Shown here piece by piece: positions 52,901 through 58,903 of a stretch of DNA of 64,000 nt (positions within the stretch are counted from its first letter, which is position 1; every line of letters starts with the position of its first letter). The DNA is taken from contig OY755238.1 of the NCBI GenBank assembly GCA_963576725.1, positions 28,353,201-28,417,200 of the forward strand, in the 5' to 3' direction. The translations under genes and the position numbers were made by a program. This DNA is from Azorinus chamasolen. Its lineage: Eukaryota; Mollusca; Bivalvia; Cardiida; Solecurtidae. The notes under the pieces were generated by a model. The model searched no databases, was not told the origin of the DNA, and saw nothing but the letters and a program-made list of their open reading frames with translations.

Positions 52901-54549
52901 CAGTTTCGTCATATTTGTTTAGATTGTATGATATAAGGATCATGGCTTTATTTAACAAGTATGTTGTTATACCCGTGACTGATAATTAAATAATGATTTT
53001 CATCTGATGTGTTGTTATGAGATTGGTACCGGCCGATACATGTCATTCGTCATGACAAAGGCAAATCCTTCTGTGGGTGATTGTGAGTTCTTAAAATGTT
53101 CGTCCTTATTCAAATGTTTAAGGCAAACTGCAGGCCCAGATCAAATGGATAACATTACATCATTCTAATCTGGGTGTACAATTTTTTATTGCTGTTTAAA
53201 TTGATTGTCATCGCCAAACGGCATACATTCTTGTTATTTAAAACAGTAACACAGTGGTGAAGATATGTAGCACAGAATAAGGGTTATAATCCTTTAAAAG
53301 TGTTTTTCGCAAAAGTGACTAGGAATCATTTGCTCGTTTATGAATAACAGCTATGTAGCGAGGCTTAACTCCCTTTTCCATTTCATCTCTGCAAATACAT
53401 ATATTAGGAGTGGTACTGTAAAGGTATATGAAGTAGTGAAACATGTGTTTATTATTGCATTTATGCCTAAACGCTTCCGAAATCTGTAACTTAGTTTTAT
53501 GCATGTGTATACAAACAAAGATTTTTATATCAAACATACAAACTGATGAAGTACAGAAATGACTATTTATCATTTCAGATATGGTTTGAATATAGAGACA
53601 CACATGGAAAAGCCCATAACAGCATTGCAGACATCCTTACGCCTATGCTGTATCATTCCAACAGCGATAAACCTCTTCGAGTTCGGCTAGTAGAAACGGA
53701 GAACGAGGTAATGCTTTTAACGTCGCTTACCTACTTATCTGCAGAACTGCCATTATCATCACAAGTATGTTCAGAACCACATGCATTAAGAACACATGCA
53801 GTTAAACATTTACAAAAGTTCAGCAATTCCTTTAACATACAACACCTGAGTAATAATGCATTGTTTGTAACAGTCGTTATAAAAGTGTACATATGTTCGC
53901 ATGTTTTGGTCTGATTACACATGTTTAAATGGGGCGTTTTAACACGTCGTTAGACTGGTGTGATTTCCATTCAATTGATAGTATATTTTGAACACTTCCT
54001 GATCTTTTTTGAATGAGCATGAAATTCAAATATTTGTTTTTGTTCTGAATAACGTTCTATACATAATATATTTTAATGTTGTAATAAACCCGTTTTCTCT
54101 TACTCTAACAGACAGTTTGCTTTTCCGTGACCCCCTGTAAAGTTGGAGATATGATATTTTACCAGGTGAGTATTGTCGTTGCATTCGAATTTTTAATTTA
54201 ATATTTAATAAACGCACATCATTAAGTTGAAATGGCAAAGTTTCACCCACATCATATAGTGTTAGTATTTTCATATGTAATTATGAAAATTTGTAAACTT
54301 TATAAATAGGTGACTCTTCGCGTTATATATATATTAATTACTATCCATTAATCTATGGGTTTCACTGGATTTTAAATTAGATGAGGTGTATGGAAATTCT
54401 TCTTTATAACCACAATCTCTATTTTATAGATAGTAAACAAATACTATCCGGAACAGTTACACGTTTACACATGTTCGCCTGTTGGTCGAGTCACTTGCTT
54501 CATATCGCATCCTGTACACGCCCCAGTGTCTGTAATTGTTGCTCACAAG
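25841..54549 (+). CDS. A2M/CD109/TEP-family macroglobulin, N-terminal 522 codons in 15 exons (gene span)
   Basis: Fifteen exons, all GT/AG, join with matching phases (cumulative 65, 235, 270, 427, 498, 547, 639, 679, 776, 852, 1068, 1263, 1392, 1446, 1566 nt). The product starts with a signal peptide (MFRLVALLLLIGLEGFAFA) and continues as macroglobulin (MG) domains. Landmarks of the family are TDKPVYKP (residues 132-139), DPKGN (167-171), FTVEEYVLPKFKV (221-233) and YTYGEQVHG (260-268). It ends in an MG5-like segment. Several N-glycosylation sequons fit secretion or a cell-surface location. Known relatives are large (about 1,400-1,800 residues) protease inhibitors or opsonins of innate immunity. 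The bait, thioester, receptor-binding and any C-terminal GPI or C345C parts are not in view, so A2M, CD109 and TEP cannot be told apart. The gene either continues past 64,000 across an intron of at least 9.4 kb, or is truncated. Confidence 0.9.
26400..27610 (+). repeat. Dispersed element with ~170-bp tandem units, in intron 1
   Basis: It starts TACGCCCACCTTATAAAGG, followed by (GTCC)n, and ends GTGGGCGTAGTATGTACCG. The body repeats GCATCAAGATCTGAAGC (26552, 26721, 26887, 27065), GAGTTATGGCCCTTG and GTTTTCTGGGAAAACTATTT. It is non-coding and has the same general plan as 14556-15805. Confidence 0.75.
27690..27895 (-). repeat. Diverged copy of the ~280-bp TTAAGCCGGTGCTAG repeat
   Basis: On the - strand it carries decayed versions of the CTTAAGCCAGAGCTAGGGCG and 'AATCAATAAAACCAGG' blocks. 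The family consensus is better seen at 37289-37860. Confidence 0.5.
28325..28418 (-). ncRNA. tRNA-like sequence with intact B box and T-run terminator
   Basis: On the - strand, GGCCTCAGTGGCGTAATCGG (A-box-like) is followed about 50 bases later by GGTTCGAATCC (a perfect B box), then TGTAGCC, which pairs at 5 of 7 positions with the 5' GGCCTCA. Eight T follow within a few bases, as for RNA polymerase III termination. The middle is too long and irregular for me to assign an anticodon. It is either a tRNA pseudogene or the head of a tRNA-derived SINE. Confidence 0.5.
28961..29098. mobile_element. Foldback element with ~55-bp arms
   Basis: AATAATAGGTTAGTGCCGTAG then ATGGGACGCCTTTATCCGAC is answered by GTCGGATAAAGCGTCCCATC and TACGACACTAACCTTTTATT. 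The two arms also share GAGAGAAAA / TTTTCTCC. A loop of about 20 bases holds GCTCGGCAAGCCTCGCC. It is much more GC-rich than its surroundings. Confidence 0.75.
29660..29734 (+). mobile_element. Naiad terminal fragment
   Basis: It matches the extreme 3' end of the Naiad family: GTGCTGTTCAGGCGACTG, GTGTGGTGTTTCCTGCATG and ACTCATATTTGTAC, the last being the family's end. Confidence 0.65.
29810..29960 (+). repeat. TTAAGCCGGTGCTAG repeat, partial copy
   Basis: GCTTAGGCCGGTGCTATGG, AGACTCAATAAAACGGAATC and TTTTGCTTTCGAAGGAT occur in the family order. Confidence 0.6.
30000..30070. repeat. GTAGACCCAGATCAGA-type palindrome
   Basis: GACAGCTCCTACAGGAGCTG is a perfect palindrome core, with a second half-copy next to it, flanked by GACCCAGATGA and TCATCAGGGTCTGC. 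Confidence 0.6.
30352..31747 (+). mobile_element. DNA transposon with inverted 9-bp tandem-array arms, copy A
   Basis: The ends are inverted repeats: TACGAAAGCCCGGCGGTGAC and GTCACCGCCGGTCTTTCGTA. They are flanked by a perfect direct repeat GTGAAC (30346-30351 and 31748-31753). Each arm is an array of ATTTCACGA / ATTTCACAA 9-mers, forward on the left (30395-31085) and inverted on the right (31560-31720). The middle (31086-31550) is non-coding and contains an inserted GTAGACCC palindrome. The 267-codon frame over the left array is a repeat shadow. A second copy in opposite orientation lies at 45643-46615. It is non-autonomous; a 6-bp duplication would suit IS3EU- or Dada-like transposons, but no transposase is present to decide. 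Confidence 0.85.
32830..33404 (+). repeat. Tandem ~150-bp repeat, left part
   Basis: Units contain GCTCTCTAACTCAAATAGTT, 'CATCTGATCTTCACCAAACTTGCAGA' variants, 'TTCAATTACCA' and 'CATTCAGTCAAAATTGGCC'. The array is split by the Naiad at 33405-34413 and continues at 34414-34720. Confidence 0.7.
33405..34413 (-). mobile_element. 5'-truncated Naiad, RT C-terminus plus 3' tail
   Basis: On the - strand it begins inside the RT after the catalytic motif (LDLKIDNGMISSKIYDKRDD). It continues with PSYGVYI and HFLTLFIKYVKK in broken frames, then the conserved 3' tail to its end at GTAC. It is a pseudogene with several frameshifts. The candidate SECIS core is present at 33576-33623. It sits inside a tandem repeat whose units resume on both sides. 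Confidence 0.85.
34414..34720 (+). repeat. Tandem ~150-bp repeat, right part
   Basis: It resumes with GATTACCAGTAGCACACC and two further units (TAGCCTTGTCTGCTCTCTAA and TAGCCTTGTCTGCTCTTTAA). It shows where the Naiad entered. Confidence 0.7.
35157..35326 (+). CDS. A2M-like gene exon 2
   Basis: Residues 22-79 (YLVLMPKEIRPG onward), the first MG domain, with the family's opening 'YLV..PK.IRPG' pattern. The acceptor CTATAG/ATAC completes a Lys codon. The donor is CTCA/GTAAGT, phase 1. Confidence 0.9.
35592..35815. mobile_element. MITE with TTTACCCTTT and AAAGGGTTAA ends, intron 2
   Basis: The left end TTTACCCTTTAACTG and the right end GAGGGAAAGGGTTAA are inverted. The interior matches 19562-19790 (GAATATTTATTAGCTGA, then a GTAGACCC palindrome arm). 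Confidence 0.55.
36010..36145 (-). repeat. Dispersed repeat with TCTCTGTATCCTCTCCC
   Basis: Reverse-orientation copy of 7425-7510 and 23215-23335: GTTTGTGTTGATTAACGTCC, TTTCTGCTCACTATTGGC, GAGAGGATACAGAGAAACCC. Confidence 0.6.
36172..36470 (+). repeat. TTAAGCCGGTGCTAG repeat, diverged copy
   Basis: ATTCTCAGTGTTGTTATATT, GCTTAAAACGGTGCTAGG and AACTCATTAAAACAAAGTCT appear in the family order, then 'TTTGCTTTGG' and GGTGTTAAGTGGTTGTGTGG. Confidence 0.6.
36978..37012 (+). CDS. A2M-like gene exon 3 (35 nt)
   Basis: Residues 79-90 (SSNTRYYSGDFN). The acceptor ATTTTAG/GCTC and donor CAAT/GTAAGT are both strong. Its size restores phase 0 for exon 4, which supports this very short exon. Confidence 0.75.
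37289..37860 (+). repeat. TTAAGCCGGTGCTAG repeat, two tandem ~283-bp units
   Basis: Two head-to-tail units, nearly identical: 'ACAGCAGGTGTTAAGTGCTTGTG', CAGTGTTGTTATATTTTCTG, CTTAAGCCGGTGCTAGG, AGACTCAATAAAAYCGAGTC and TTTTGCTTTCGAGGGATCA. Each carries a hairpin CAGACTC / GAGTCTG whose loop holds AATAAA. Further + copies are at 38393-38660 and 39830-40110. Confidence 0.85.
37886..38042 (+). CDS. A2M-like gene exon 4
   Basis: Residues 91-143. It contains TDKPVYKP, the family's highly conserved boundary between the first and second macroglobulin domains. Acceptor ATTCAG/GTACC; donor AATG/GTAATA, phase 1. Confidence 0.93.
38393..38660 (+). repeat. TTAAGCCGGTGCTAG repeat, single copy
   Basis: GTGTGGCGGCCGTAAAACG, CTTAAGCCGGTGCTAGGGG, CAGACTCAATAAAACTGAGT and TTTTGCTTTCGGGGGGATC follow the family order. 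Confidence 0.8.
38904..38974 (+). CDS. A2M-like gene exon 5
   Basis: Residues 143-166 (VQFMVGSFDYLLLPKR...). It corresponds to the 'VKFRVVSLD' strand of the second MG domain. Acceptor TTTCAG/TTC; donor AAG/GTAATG, phase 0. Confidence 0.9.
39059..39250. repeat. TACAGTA-family MITE remnant
   Basis: ACAGTAGAAACTGTCC at the left, then a decayed hairpin (CCTTAATGCAGAGCAAAAGT / ACTTTAGATCTGCATTATGC). Confidence 0.5.
39830..40110 (+). repeat. TTAAGCCGGTGCTAG repeat, single copy
   Basis: CAGCTGGTGTTAAGTCCTTG, GCTTAAGCCGGTGATAG, CCCTCAATAAAACCGAGTTT and TTTTGCATTTGAAGGATC. The open frame across its 3' half has no family similarity. Confidence 0.75.
40791..40839 (+). CDS. A2M-like gene exon 6
   Basis: Residues 167-183 (DPKGNVILLKTIHPDD). 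DPKGN is characteristic of the second MG domain. Acceptor CAAAAG/GACC; donor GATG/GTAAGC, phase 1. Confidence 0.93.
41277..41368 (+). CDS. A2M-like gene exon 7
   Basis: Residues 183-213 (…FKGEMALPTDPILGEYSISV…), the 'F.G...L...P.LG.Y.I.V' pattern that ends the second MG domain. The donor is the weak GAG/GTTCGT, chosen because it alone gives the phase 0 needed by exon 8. Confidence 0.88.
41396..41490. repeat. TTAACCCTTT end plus GTAGACCC palindrome, intron 7
   Basis: TTAACCCTTTCGCACATATA, 'GTGTTTTCACGCA' and AATAGACCCATATCAGACGG, running into a short inverted GGTCCTATAGGG. It shows that the TTAACCCTTT ends and the GTAGACCC palindrome are parts of one element. Confidence 0.6.
42101..42405 (+). 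mobile_element. tRNA-derived SINE, intron 7
   Basis: The head GGTGGTCTAGTGGTTAAGCG (A box) and GGTTTCAAATCCC (B box) are spaced as in a tRNA. A unique body of about 230 bp follows (CCACCCGCACCTCATC, CACTCGCCGGTACTGTGG, AGCAGTGCTCAATATTGTAG) and ends near GGTACTCCCTTTTT. It has no coding capacity. Confidence 0.8.
42605..42644 (+). CDS. A2M-like gene exon 8
   Basis: Residues 214-227 (NTNSVRTFTVEEY). It is the first half of the family signature F-T-V-E-E-Y-V-L-P-K-F, split by an intron within the Tyr-Val boundary. Acceptor TTTCAG/AATAC; donor TATG/GTACGA, phase 1. Confidence 0.93.
43374..43640. mobile_element. TACAGTA-family MITE, variant with CTCGATA ends
   Basis: CAGGACCTCGATACCTGAAC and CTCGCGTAACCTGAACT on the left face GACTCGAACTCGCGTTATCT on the right. 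The central hairpin is the usual TAATGCTGAAAGCTTCTATA and its inverse. Confidence 0.55.
43693..43789 (+). CDS. A2M-like gene exon 9
   Basis: Residues 227-259, starting VLPKFKVTL, the second half of the family signature and the start of the third MG domain. Acceptor CTATAG/TGC; donor CTAC/GTAAGT, phase 2. A 5-kb intron follows. Confidence 0.93.
44640..44800 (+). repeat. Dispersed repeat 'CCAGCGTCC...GCTCTTGTT', intron 9
   Basis: Second copy of 15850-15990: CCAGCATCCAGCGTCCGCG, 'CATATCTTATGAAACGTTACAC', GACGAGCGTTGGCACCGC and GGTGCTCTTGTT. Confidence 0.55.
45643..46615 (-). mobile_element. DNA transposon with inverted 9-bp tandem-array arms, copy B
   Basis: The ends TACGAAAGACCGGCGGTGAC and GTCACCGCTGGTCTTTCGTA are flanked by perfect direct repeats CAATCG (45637-45642 and 46616-46621). 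The middle (45830-46290) is the reverse complement of the middle of copy A, without the GTAGACCC insertion. The arms are shorter arrays of the same 9-mers. It lies in intron 9. Confidence 0.85.
46760..48010 (+). repeat. Dispersed repeat with tandem modules, copy 2, interrupted
   Basis: It starts GACGGGCGAAAGTCTGCC plus (GTCC)n and follows the order of 5815-6780 (GATGAGTTACAGCTTA, TTCACAAAAAAGAAAC, 'TATGACACTATCTAGCAGCA'). At about 46905-47215 a reversed TTAAGCCGGTGCTAG repeat is inserted. Confidence 0.65.
46905..47215 (-). repeat. TTAAGCCGGTGCTAG repeat, nested
   Basis: On the - strand it shows CAGACTCGATAAAACCGAGT, CTTAAACCGGTGCTAGGGG and GGTGTTAAGTGCCTGTGTGG. A second partial unit begins at about 47140. 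Confidence 0.75.
48809..48884 (+). CDS. A2M-like gene exon 10
   Basis: Residues 259-284, beginning T-YTYGEQVHGVML. The YTYG-pattern is conserved in the third MG domain. Acceptor ATTTAG/GTAC; donor GAA/GTGAGT, phase 0. Confidence 0.92.
48945..49895 (+). pseudogene. Degenerate Tc1/mariner transposase, split by a Naiad tail
   Basis: Upstream of 49100 a frame has the Tc1 segment 'FYEESSLNINHADG...VYGRRREPYANA' (compare the usual FxDES.FxLxxxDG). From 49489 it resumes with 'NGNINAQTYV', then MHDNAHPQ, which holds the second catalytic Asp. Later, in another frame, come LAEVLQAEWNNLP and RRRTTTYIEKHGGHT, the usual Tc1 C-terminus. Several frameshifts and stops separate these parts, and the third catalytic region is lost. 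The N-terminal DNA-binding domain and the terminal inverted repeats are not seen. It is a dead element in intron 10. Confidence 0.8.
49100..49477 (+). mobile_element. 5'-truncated Naiad 3' tail inserted in the Tc1 remnant
   Basis: From GAGTACACTAGCGATAGGTG to the family end TTTTTGTAC it matches the reverse complement of 58397-58775. It contains the conserved GTGTGAGGTTGGGCGCCC block with the candidate SECIS core at 49264-49303. It separates the two transposase pieces. Confidence 0.85.
50080..50510 (-). repeat. TTAAGCCGGTGCTAG repeat, two reversed partial units
   Basis: On the - strand it has CTTAAGCCGGTGCTACGG, ACACTCAATAAAACTGGGTC and TTAAGTGCTTGTGTGGCGG. A second, shorter unit follows at 50355-50510. 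Confidence 0.75.
51060..51275 (+). CDS. A2M-like gene exon 11
   Basis: Residues 285-356 (FNGLYQFDIPMEFNQSANG...). It contains a sequon NDT and a 'V.V.VYER.T.IMA..TA.I.I' stretch that covers the end of the third MG domain. Acceptor TTGGCAG/TTT; donor ATG/GTAAGT, phase 0. Confidence 0.92.
52211..52405 (+). CDS. A2M-like gene exon 12
   Basis: Residues 357-421 (VTLTNANGGQLLPWDG...). It corresponds to the fourth MG domain, where relatives have 'V.LT..DG.PL'. It carries sequons NIS, NTS, NVT and NFS. Acceptor TTTATAG/GTG; donor AAG/GTAAAT, phase 0. Confidence 0.92.
53579..53707 (+). CDS. A2M-like gene exon 13
   Basis: Residues 422-464 (IWFEYRDTHGKAHNSI...). It ends the fourth MG domain and leads into the fifth. 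Acceptor TTTCAG/ATATGG; donor GAG/GTAATG, phase 0. Confidence 0.9.
54112..54165 (+). CDS. A2M-like gene exon 14
   Basis: Residues 465-482 (TVCFSVTPCKVGDMIFYQ). The VGD.I.Y pattern matches the start of the fifth MG domain, where CD109-like proteins have 'VGD.V.F.V'. Acceptor TAACAG/ACAG; donor CAG/GTGAGT, phase 0. Confidence 0.9.
54430..54549 (+). CDS. A2M-like gene exon 15, last one recognised
   Basis: Residues 483-522, ending ...HAPVSVIVAHK. This aligns in pattern with the 'MAP.A.L.VYYV..DGEIV' strand of MG5 in CD109/A2M. Acceptor TTTATAG/ATAG; donor AAG/GTGAGT, phase 0. The strong donor means that another exon follows, but I cannot identify it within the window. Confidence 0.9.
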
Positions 54550-55889
54550 GTGAGTTGTGTCGAGTTTTTGTTTATTTTGAACAAAACATATATATTATTG
54601 GTTAGACAGATTGAATTTGATGTTCTATCCAGTATAGTGTTATTTCTGCAGAACTTGGGAGGCAAATAGTTTTGCAATTGTTTATCTCCCGGACTGCACA
54701 TGTGTACTTCTGTTCTTTACTACTTTTTCATTACCGAAATTCGTGCGTGTCAAATTTCGCCGTCACCTTTGATAGGACTTATTTCATACTTTCACAAAAT
54801 AACAGCATTTCCAGTAACGTCAATGAAATTATACTAGAGTAGATTATGGTTTTATAAGACGTAAAAAATCCAAATGAAAGAAAGTACACATGCAAATAAT
54901 ATAGAAACGATGATACAGTTTAAGTAAAACAGAACAAAACAGAAGAAAGAAAAGAAATTGACAAGAAAGTAACTACATGTACCAGAATAAAGAGATAGAA
55001 ATGAAGGGGAATATAAAAAGTAGAGAGAGGACACCTTGTTAAACAATTAACATAGAAACGATTACCGGTAACCTTCTGGCAGTTGACTGTTGCTGTTGAT
55101 GTGAAAACTAGAAACAAGGAAGTAAAACGCCCCCAGCAGACATTGATTCAAATCATATTCGGTAGCAATACCACCGGGACACATTCGTTGAAGGGAAGAA
55201 AACTACATGAGTCATGAACACCGGATCGATAGTCAAACTATGTCTGAATCTTATATGAAGACCTGTACATCAAACAAGATAGTTGGATTTCAAATAACAT
55301 CGAACGGTGAAACAGTTTCATATAAAAATCACAATAACTTACAATAACTTTTTTCAGTTTATTGTTAAATATTCCTTCGTTAGAAGTACCAGATTTCCAG
55401 AAACATATCCGAACCACCTTTCAAAGGTACCAACGTGTTAAGAATATGCAAGCACGAACTAGTGATAGTGCACTAGAGGAAGATGATAAAAACGATATAA
55501 GAGTAGTTGATAACTGTTAGTTACTCAGAGAGCATTTTTGATACTGTGAAAACACCCGAGGAATAACACCTCAGTCTACAAATCAAAATATTTAATCGGC
55601 TCATTGATATCTGTGTGACGGATACGGGCGAAGGATATCATAACTTTAATAAAGCGAACATCTGCCATAGTGTGGTTACTTTGAAACACTGTTTAAGCGT
55701 TCACCAAGGTATGTGTCCATACCAGAAAGAACCAACTGGTAAGTATAAAGGAAGTTAAATATCTTGTATTTCTAAAGATGGTTCAATTTTGGGTAAATAT
55801 TTGTTTTTGAAGATGATTCAGAAATAACCGCGGATATAACACCGCGATGTTGAAAACAAAAATACAATACTAGAGAAGTTCTGACAGTA

Positions 55890-56035
55890 GACGAACTCCG
55901 AAAGCAAAAGCAGCAATGTTAAAAGAAACAAATGCAGATTTGGTTTTATTGAGCCTGTTCATGAACTGCAACACTACTCACACCCTTTCAAAACCAATAA
56001 CATCGAAACTAATCATATTGGAGATAGTACGTTAT
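55890..56035 (-). repeat. TTAAGCCGGTGCTAG repeat, truncated
   Basis: On the - strand it carries GGCTCAATAAAACCAAATCT, 'GAGTAGTGTTGCAGTTCATG' and 'GCTTTTGCTTTCGGAG'. The Naiad at 56102 begins soon after. Confidence 0.6.
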
Positions 56036-56101
56036 AACTTATAGTATGAACGACGGCAAACAGTTCGTAAAGAAAGCATCACCATAGTAGGATATATAAA
56101 T

Positions 56102-56809
56102 GTACAAATACGAGATATGCAGGAAACACCACATACAAAACCAACAGCCGCCCGAACAGCACCAAAACAAGAAAACGTCAAATGTACATACATGTAACTA
56201 CAAAAACACAAAGAGACACACAAAGACAAAACAAACTTAAAATAGGGGAAGATGGATGTTCCGCCTTGGAACTGTCAGTGACAATAGTCACTGGGGGTTT
56301 AAATCGGTTTAGGGATGAGCCCAGCCTCACACCCATTTCATCTCCACCGTAAAAGACAAACAGTGTAAATAAACGGATCCCCTCTCCGGCTAATCTACAA
56401 TAACCGCGATGGCAAACACAGTGGTAAATTGCATGTAGAACAGAGAATATTTAAGTGAAAACAACCGGATCTATCTATCGCTATTGTACTCAATGATTGA
56501 GCTGCAAACAGAGTAACTGTAGAAAGTGATAAAGGATACGACAAAATCGTGCCAAATATCCGACGTCCTCCTTCCGCTTCCAGACTTCAGAGAGAACGTC
56601 TGCGTGGAGTATTTAACATTTCCTGTCGGCGTACATGAAAACTGGACAGCGTGATTGCCAACTGTAAAAGGGTTGACAACCAGACTTGCAGTATGTTGTA
56701 GTACTATAGGATCATATCCCTATTTAATGAACTCTTTAACATATTTGATGAATAAATTAAGAAATTTGGTATGCCCAATAATTTTACCAAGTTTGTATAT
56801 CACATCATG
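56102..56809 (-). mobile_element. 5'-truncated Naiad, last RT codons plus 3' tail
   Basis: From the RT C-terminus (the KIIGH-like segment, with disrupted frame) to the GTAC end. The candidate SECIS core is at 56288-56329, with arms CTGGG / CCCAG where other copies have TTGGG / CCCAA. It is non-functional. Confidence 0.85.
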
Positions 56810-56910
56810 TAGTGATTATAAGCGTATGGGTAAATCATATTCTGTACCGAATATAGGAAATTAATCCTAAACATGTTTAGGGAATAATTTTCCATCACAG
56901 TCTGTGATAC

Positions 56911-57104
56911 TACAGTATAACCTCTCTATAACGGCTACTAAATTGTGTTAATTTGTGTTGGTATTTAGGGCAGGTGGCTGCTTAAAGCAATTTGAAAGTT
57001 TAGGAGCGTTCTGTTTTACTTTCACCTTGATTTAAGCAGCCACCTGCCTTTAACATAAAATACTGGTTGTAATTTAGTGATCTTTATAAAGAGGTTTTAC
57101 TGTA
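56911..57104. mobile_element. TACAGTA-family MITE, complete copy
   Basis: The ends are TACAGTATAACCTCTCTATA and TATAAAGAGGTTTTACTGTA. The inner arms are GGCAGGTGGCTGCTTAAAGC (reversed: TTAAGCAGCCACCTGCC), with a short hairpin GAAAGTTTAGGAGCG / CGTTCTGTTTTACTTTC. It is the best defined example of the family's true ends here. Confidence 0.8.
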
Positions 57105-57611
57105 TACTCTTAAATGTTGATAAGATTTTGAGTAGGTCTCTGGTTCTACCCGGGAGTTCCGTGCACGAAACAATGTAATTTGTTCCATTACAGGAAAACG
57201 TCTTGGGTTTTCCCCACCTCTAATTAACTGGATGCTGCGTTTTGACTGAAGTACTGTTAAAGAGACATAAACAAACACGAATGCATGTCATAGAGTAAAA
57301 ACTTAGAACTTATTTCAATAAATAAATTAAATAGTGATATTTTGATTTTATTTCTGTATTATCTCTTTATTCAATTTCAGATTCACTCACCGTAACGTCA
57401 AACAAAACAAACGTTCACATAACTCAAACTAACTAGACATCACGGGATCTGTTGCATTTAGTTTGAAACAAAATACTTCTCCATTACTACACTGTAGATA
57501 TGAACTATTTGAAAAGGTTATGTTCGCTGTATTGTTTTATTTAAATAATTCGTTCAGATAATAAAAACTTATACGATTCAATACATACAATCGGAGGTAC
57601 CCTTCCGTTGT

Positions 57612-57875
57612 TAGAAGTATGAGACATGCAGAAAATACCACATACAGTACAAGCCATGCGGATTTTTTGTTTTCCGTTTTACCAGCGCGGACAAAATTAT
57701 TTGAGAGCGGGTTTCCAGCACGGACAATTTTTATGGATCACCGCGGACAAATTCTGTGTCCACCGCGGACCGAAATTTACCCTACGGGATATTACCGCCG
57801 CCGAGCCATCGCTGTCCGTGCTGATATCAGCGTGGATTGCGGGGCATCACCGCGGACACTACCTTTATGACTGGC
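57612..57875. repeat. Naiad end fragment and GC-rich CCGCGGACA repeats
   Basis: 57612-57650 resembles the Naiad terminus (GAGACATGCAGAAAATACC). 57660-57870 is unusually GC-rich and repeats CACCGCGGACA / GCGCGGACAAA / CAGCACGGACAA at least six times. Open frames across it are a by-product; no protein family is recognised. Confidence 0.5.
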
Positions 57876-58559
57876 AGTCGTTTAATCGATTTAGGTATAA
57901 ATTATTTAGATAAGATATATACAAAAGCTTACATGTATATATAAATACACATGTGAATTTTTTTTTCAACTGAAGAAACGCATATTGAATATACTGTCAG
58001 ATCTAGAATTCAAAATGAAATTAGATGGCATACGTATATAGATAGCCTTCACCCAAAACCCGAGACTGAAACGGTTTCTTTCTGCTAGAACTACAATTTA
58101 TAGTCAGATTTTAACGATTACCAGACTGTAAATGCTCGAGAAAAAAGAAATAGAAACAAAATATCAGCAGCAATTGTTTTCACAATCTGATTTTCAGAAA
58201 ATGCGTAGCGCAGAGATTATAGATATCAGGAGCACTCGGTCATATTTGTTTCGACCCCACGCGCGTATTAACCCTTTCCCTGTTATATATGTGTTCCAAA
58301 TTTAAATACAAATGTACATGTACCTACTGAATATTCATGGACAAAATAGTTATAATGAATTATGGAAGGTGGAGCATTGTAGACATTTTAGGAAAAGTAC
58401 AAAAATGAGTCATGCAGGAAACACCACATACAGAACAAACACTCGCCCGAACAGCAACACAAGGAAACAGCAAATGTACATAGGTAGAAAAAACAACAAG
58501 AAACGCACAAAGACAAAACAAACATACAATAGGAGGAAGATGGAAGTACCGCCTTGGAA

Positions 58560-58625
58560 CGGTCAGTGACAAAAGTCACCGGGGGGTTTAAACCGGTTTA
58601 TGGGCGCCCAACCTCACCCTTATTC
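58560..58625 (-). promoter_or_regulatory. Candidate SECIS element in the Naiad 3' tail
   Basis: Going 5' to 3' on the - strand: GUGA, then a stem arm UUGGG, a loop with conserved AAA (CAUAAACC), the partner arm CCCGG, and GUGAC. The GA/UGA core spans 58576-58616. The same order is kept at 33576-33623, 49264-49303 and 56288-56329, and the stem pairs change together (UUGGG/CCCAA at 49 kb, CUGGG/CCCAG at 56 kb). A UGA...AA...GA layout in the 3' UTR is what eukaryotic selenocysteine insertion requires. Weak points are a short stem, an extra G on one side, and an overlapping alternative hairpin GUGAC-UUUU-GUCAC. Confidence 0.5.
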
Positions 58626-58903
58626 CATCCCCATCCTAAAAGACAAACAGTGTAAATAAACGTATCCCCTCTCCGACTAATCTACAACAACCGCGACAGC
58701 AAATACAGTGGTAAAGTGCATGTATAACAAAGAAAACATTTAATTGAACATACTGTATCCACCTATCGCTAGTGTACTCAATGATTGAGCTGCAAACAGA
58801 GTAACTGTAGAAAAGTAATAAAGGGTACGACAAAAATGAAATAGTACAGATATCCGACGTTCTCCTTCCATTTCTGGATTTAAGAGGTCGCCTTCATAGA
58901 GTA

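Noticed and set aside
25841..54549. Complement C3/C4/C5 identity for the macroglobulin gene
   Set aside because: The landmarks seen (TDKPVYKP, DPKGN, EEYVLPKF) are shared or closer to A2M/CD109/TEP. The anaphylatoxin and C345C regions that would decide are not in view.
55370..55430. Possible exon 16 (acceptor TTTTTTCAG, donor AAG/GTACCA)
   Set aside because: The 20-odd residues fit phase 0 but show no resemblance to the strand expected after MG5.
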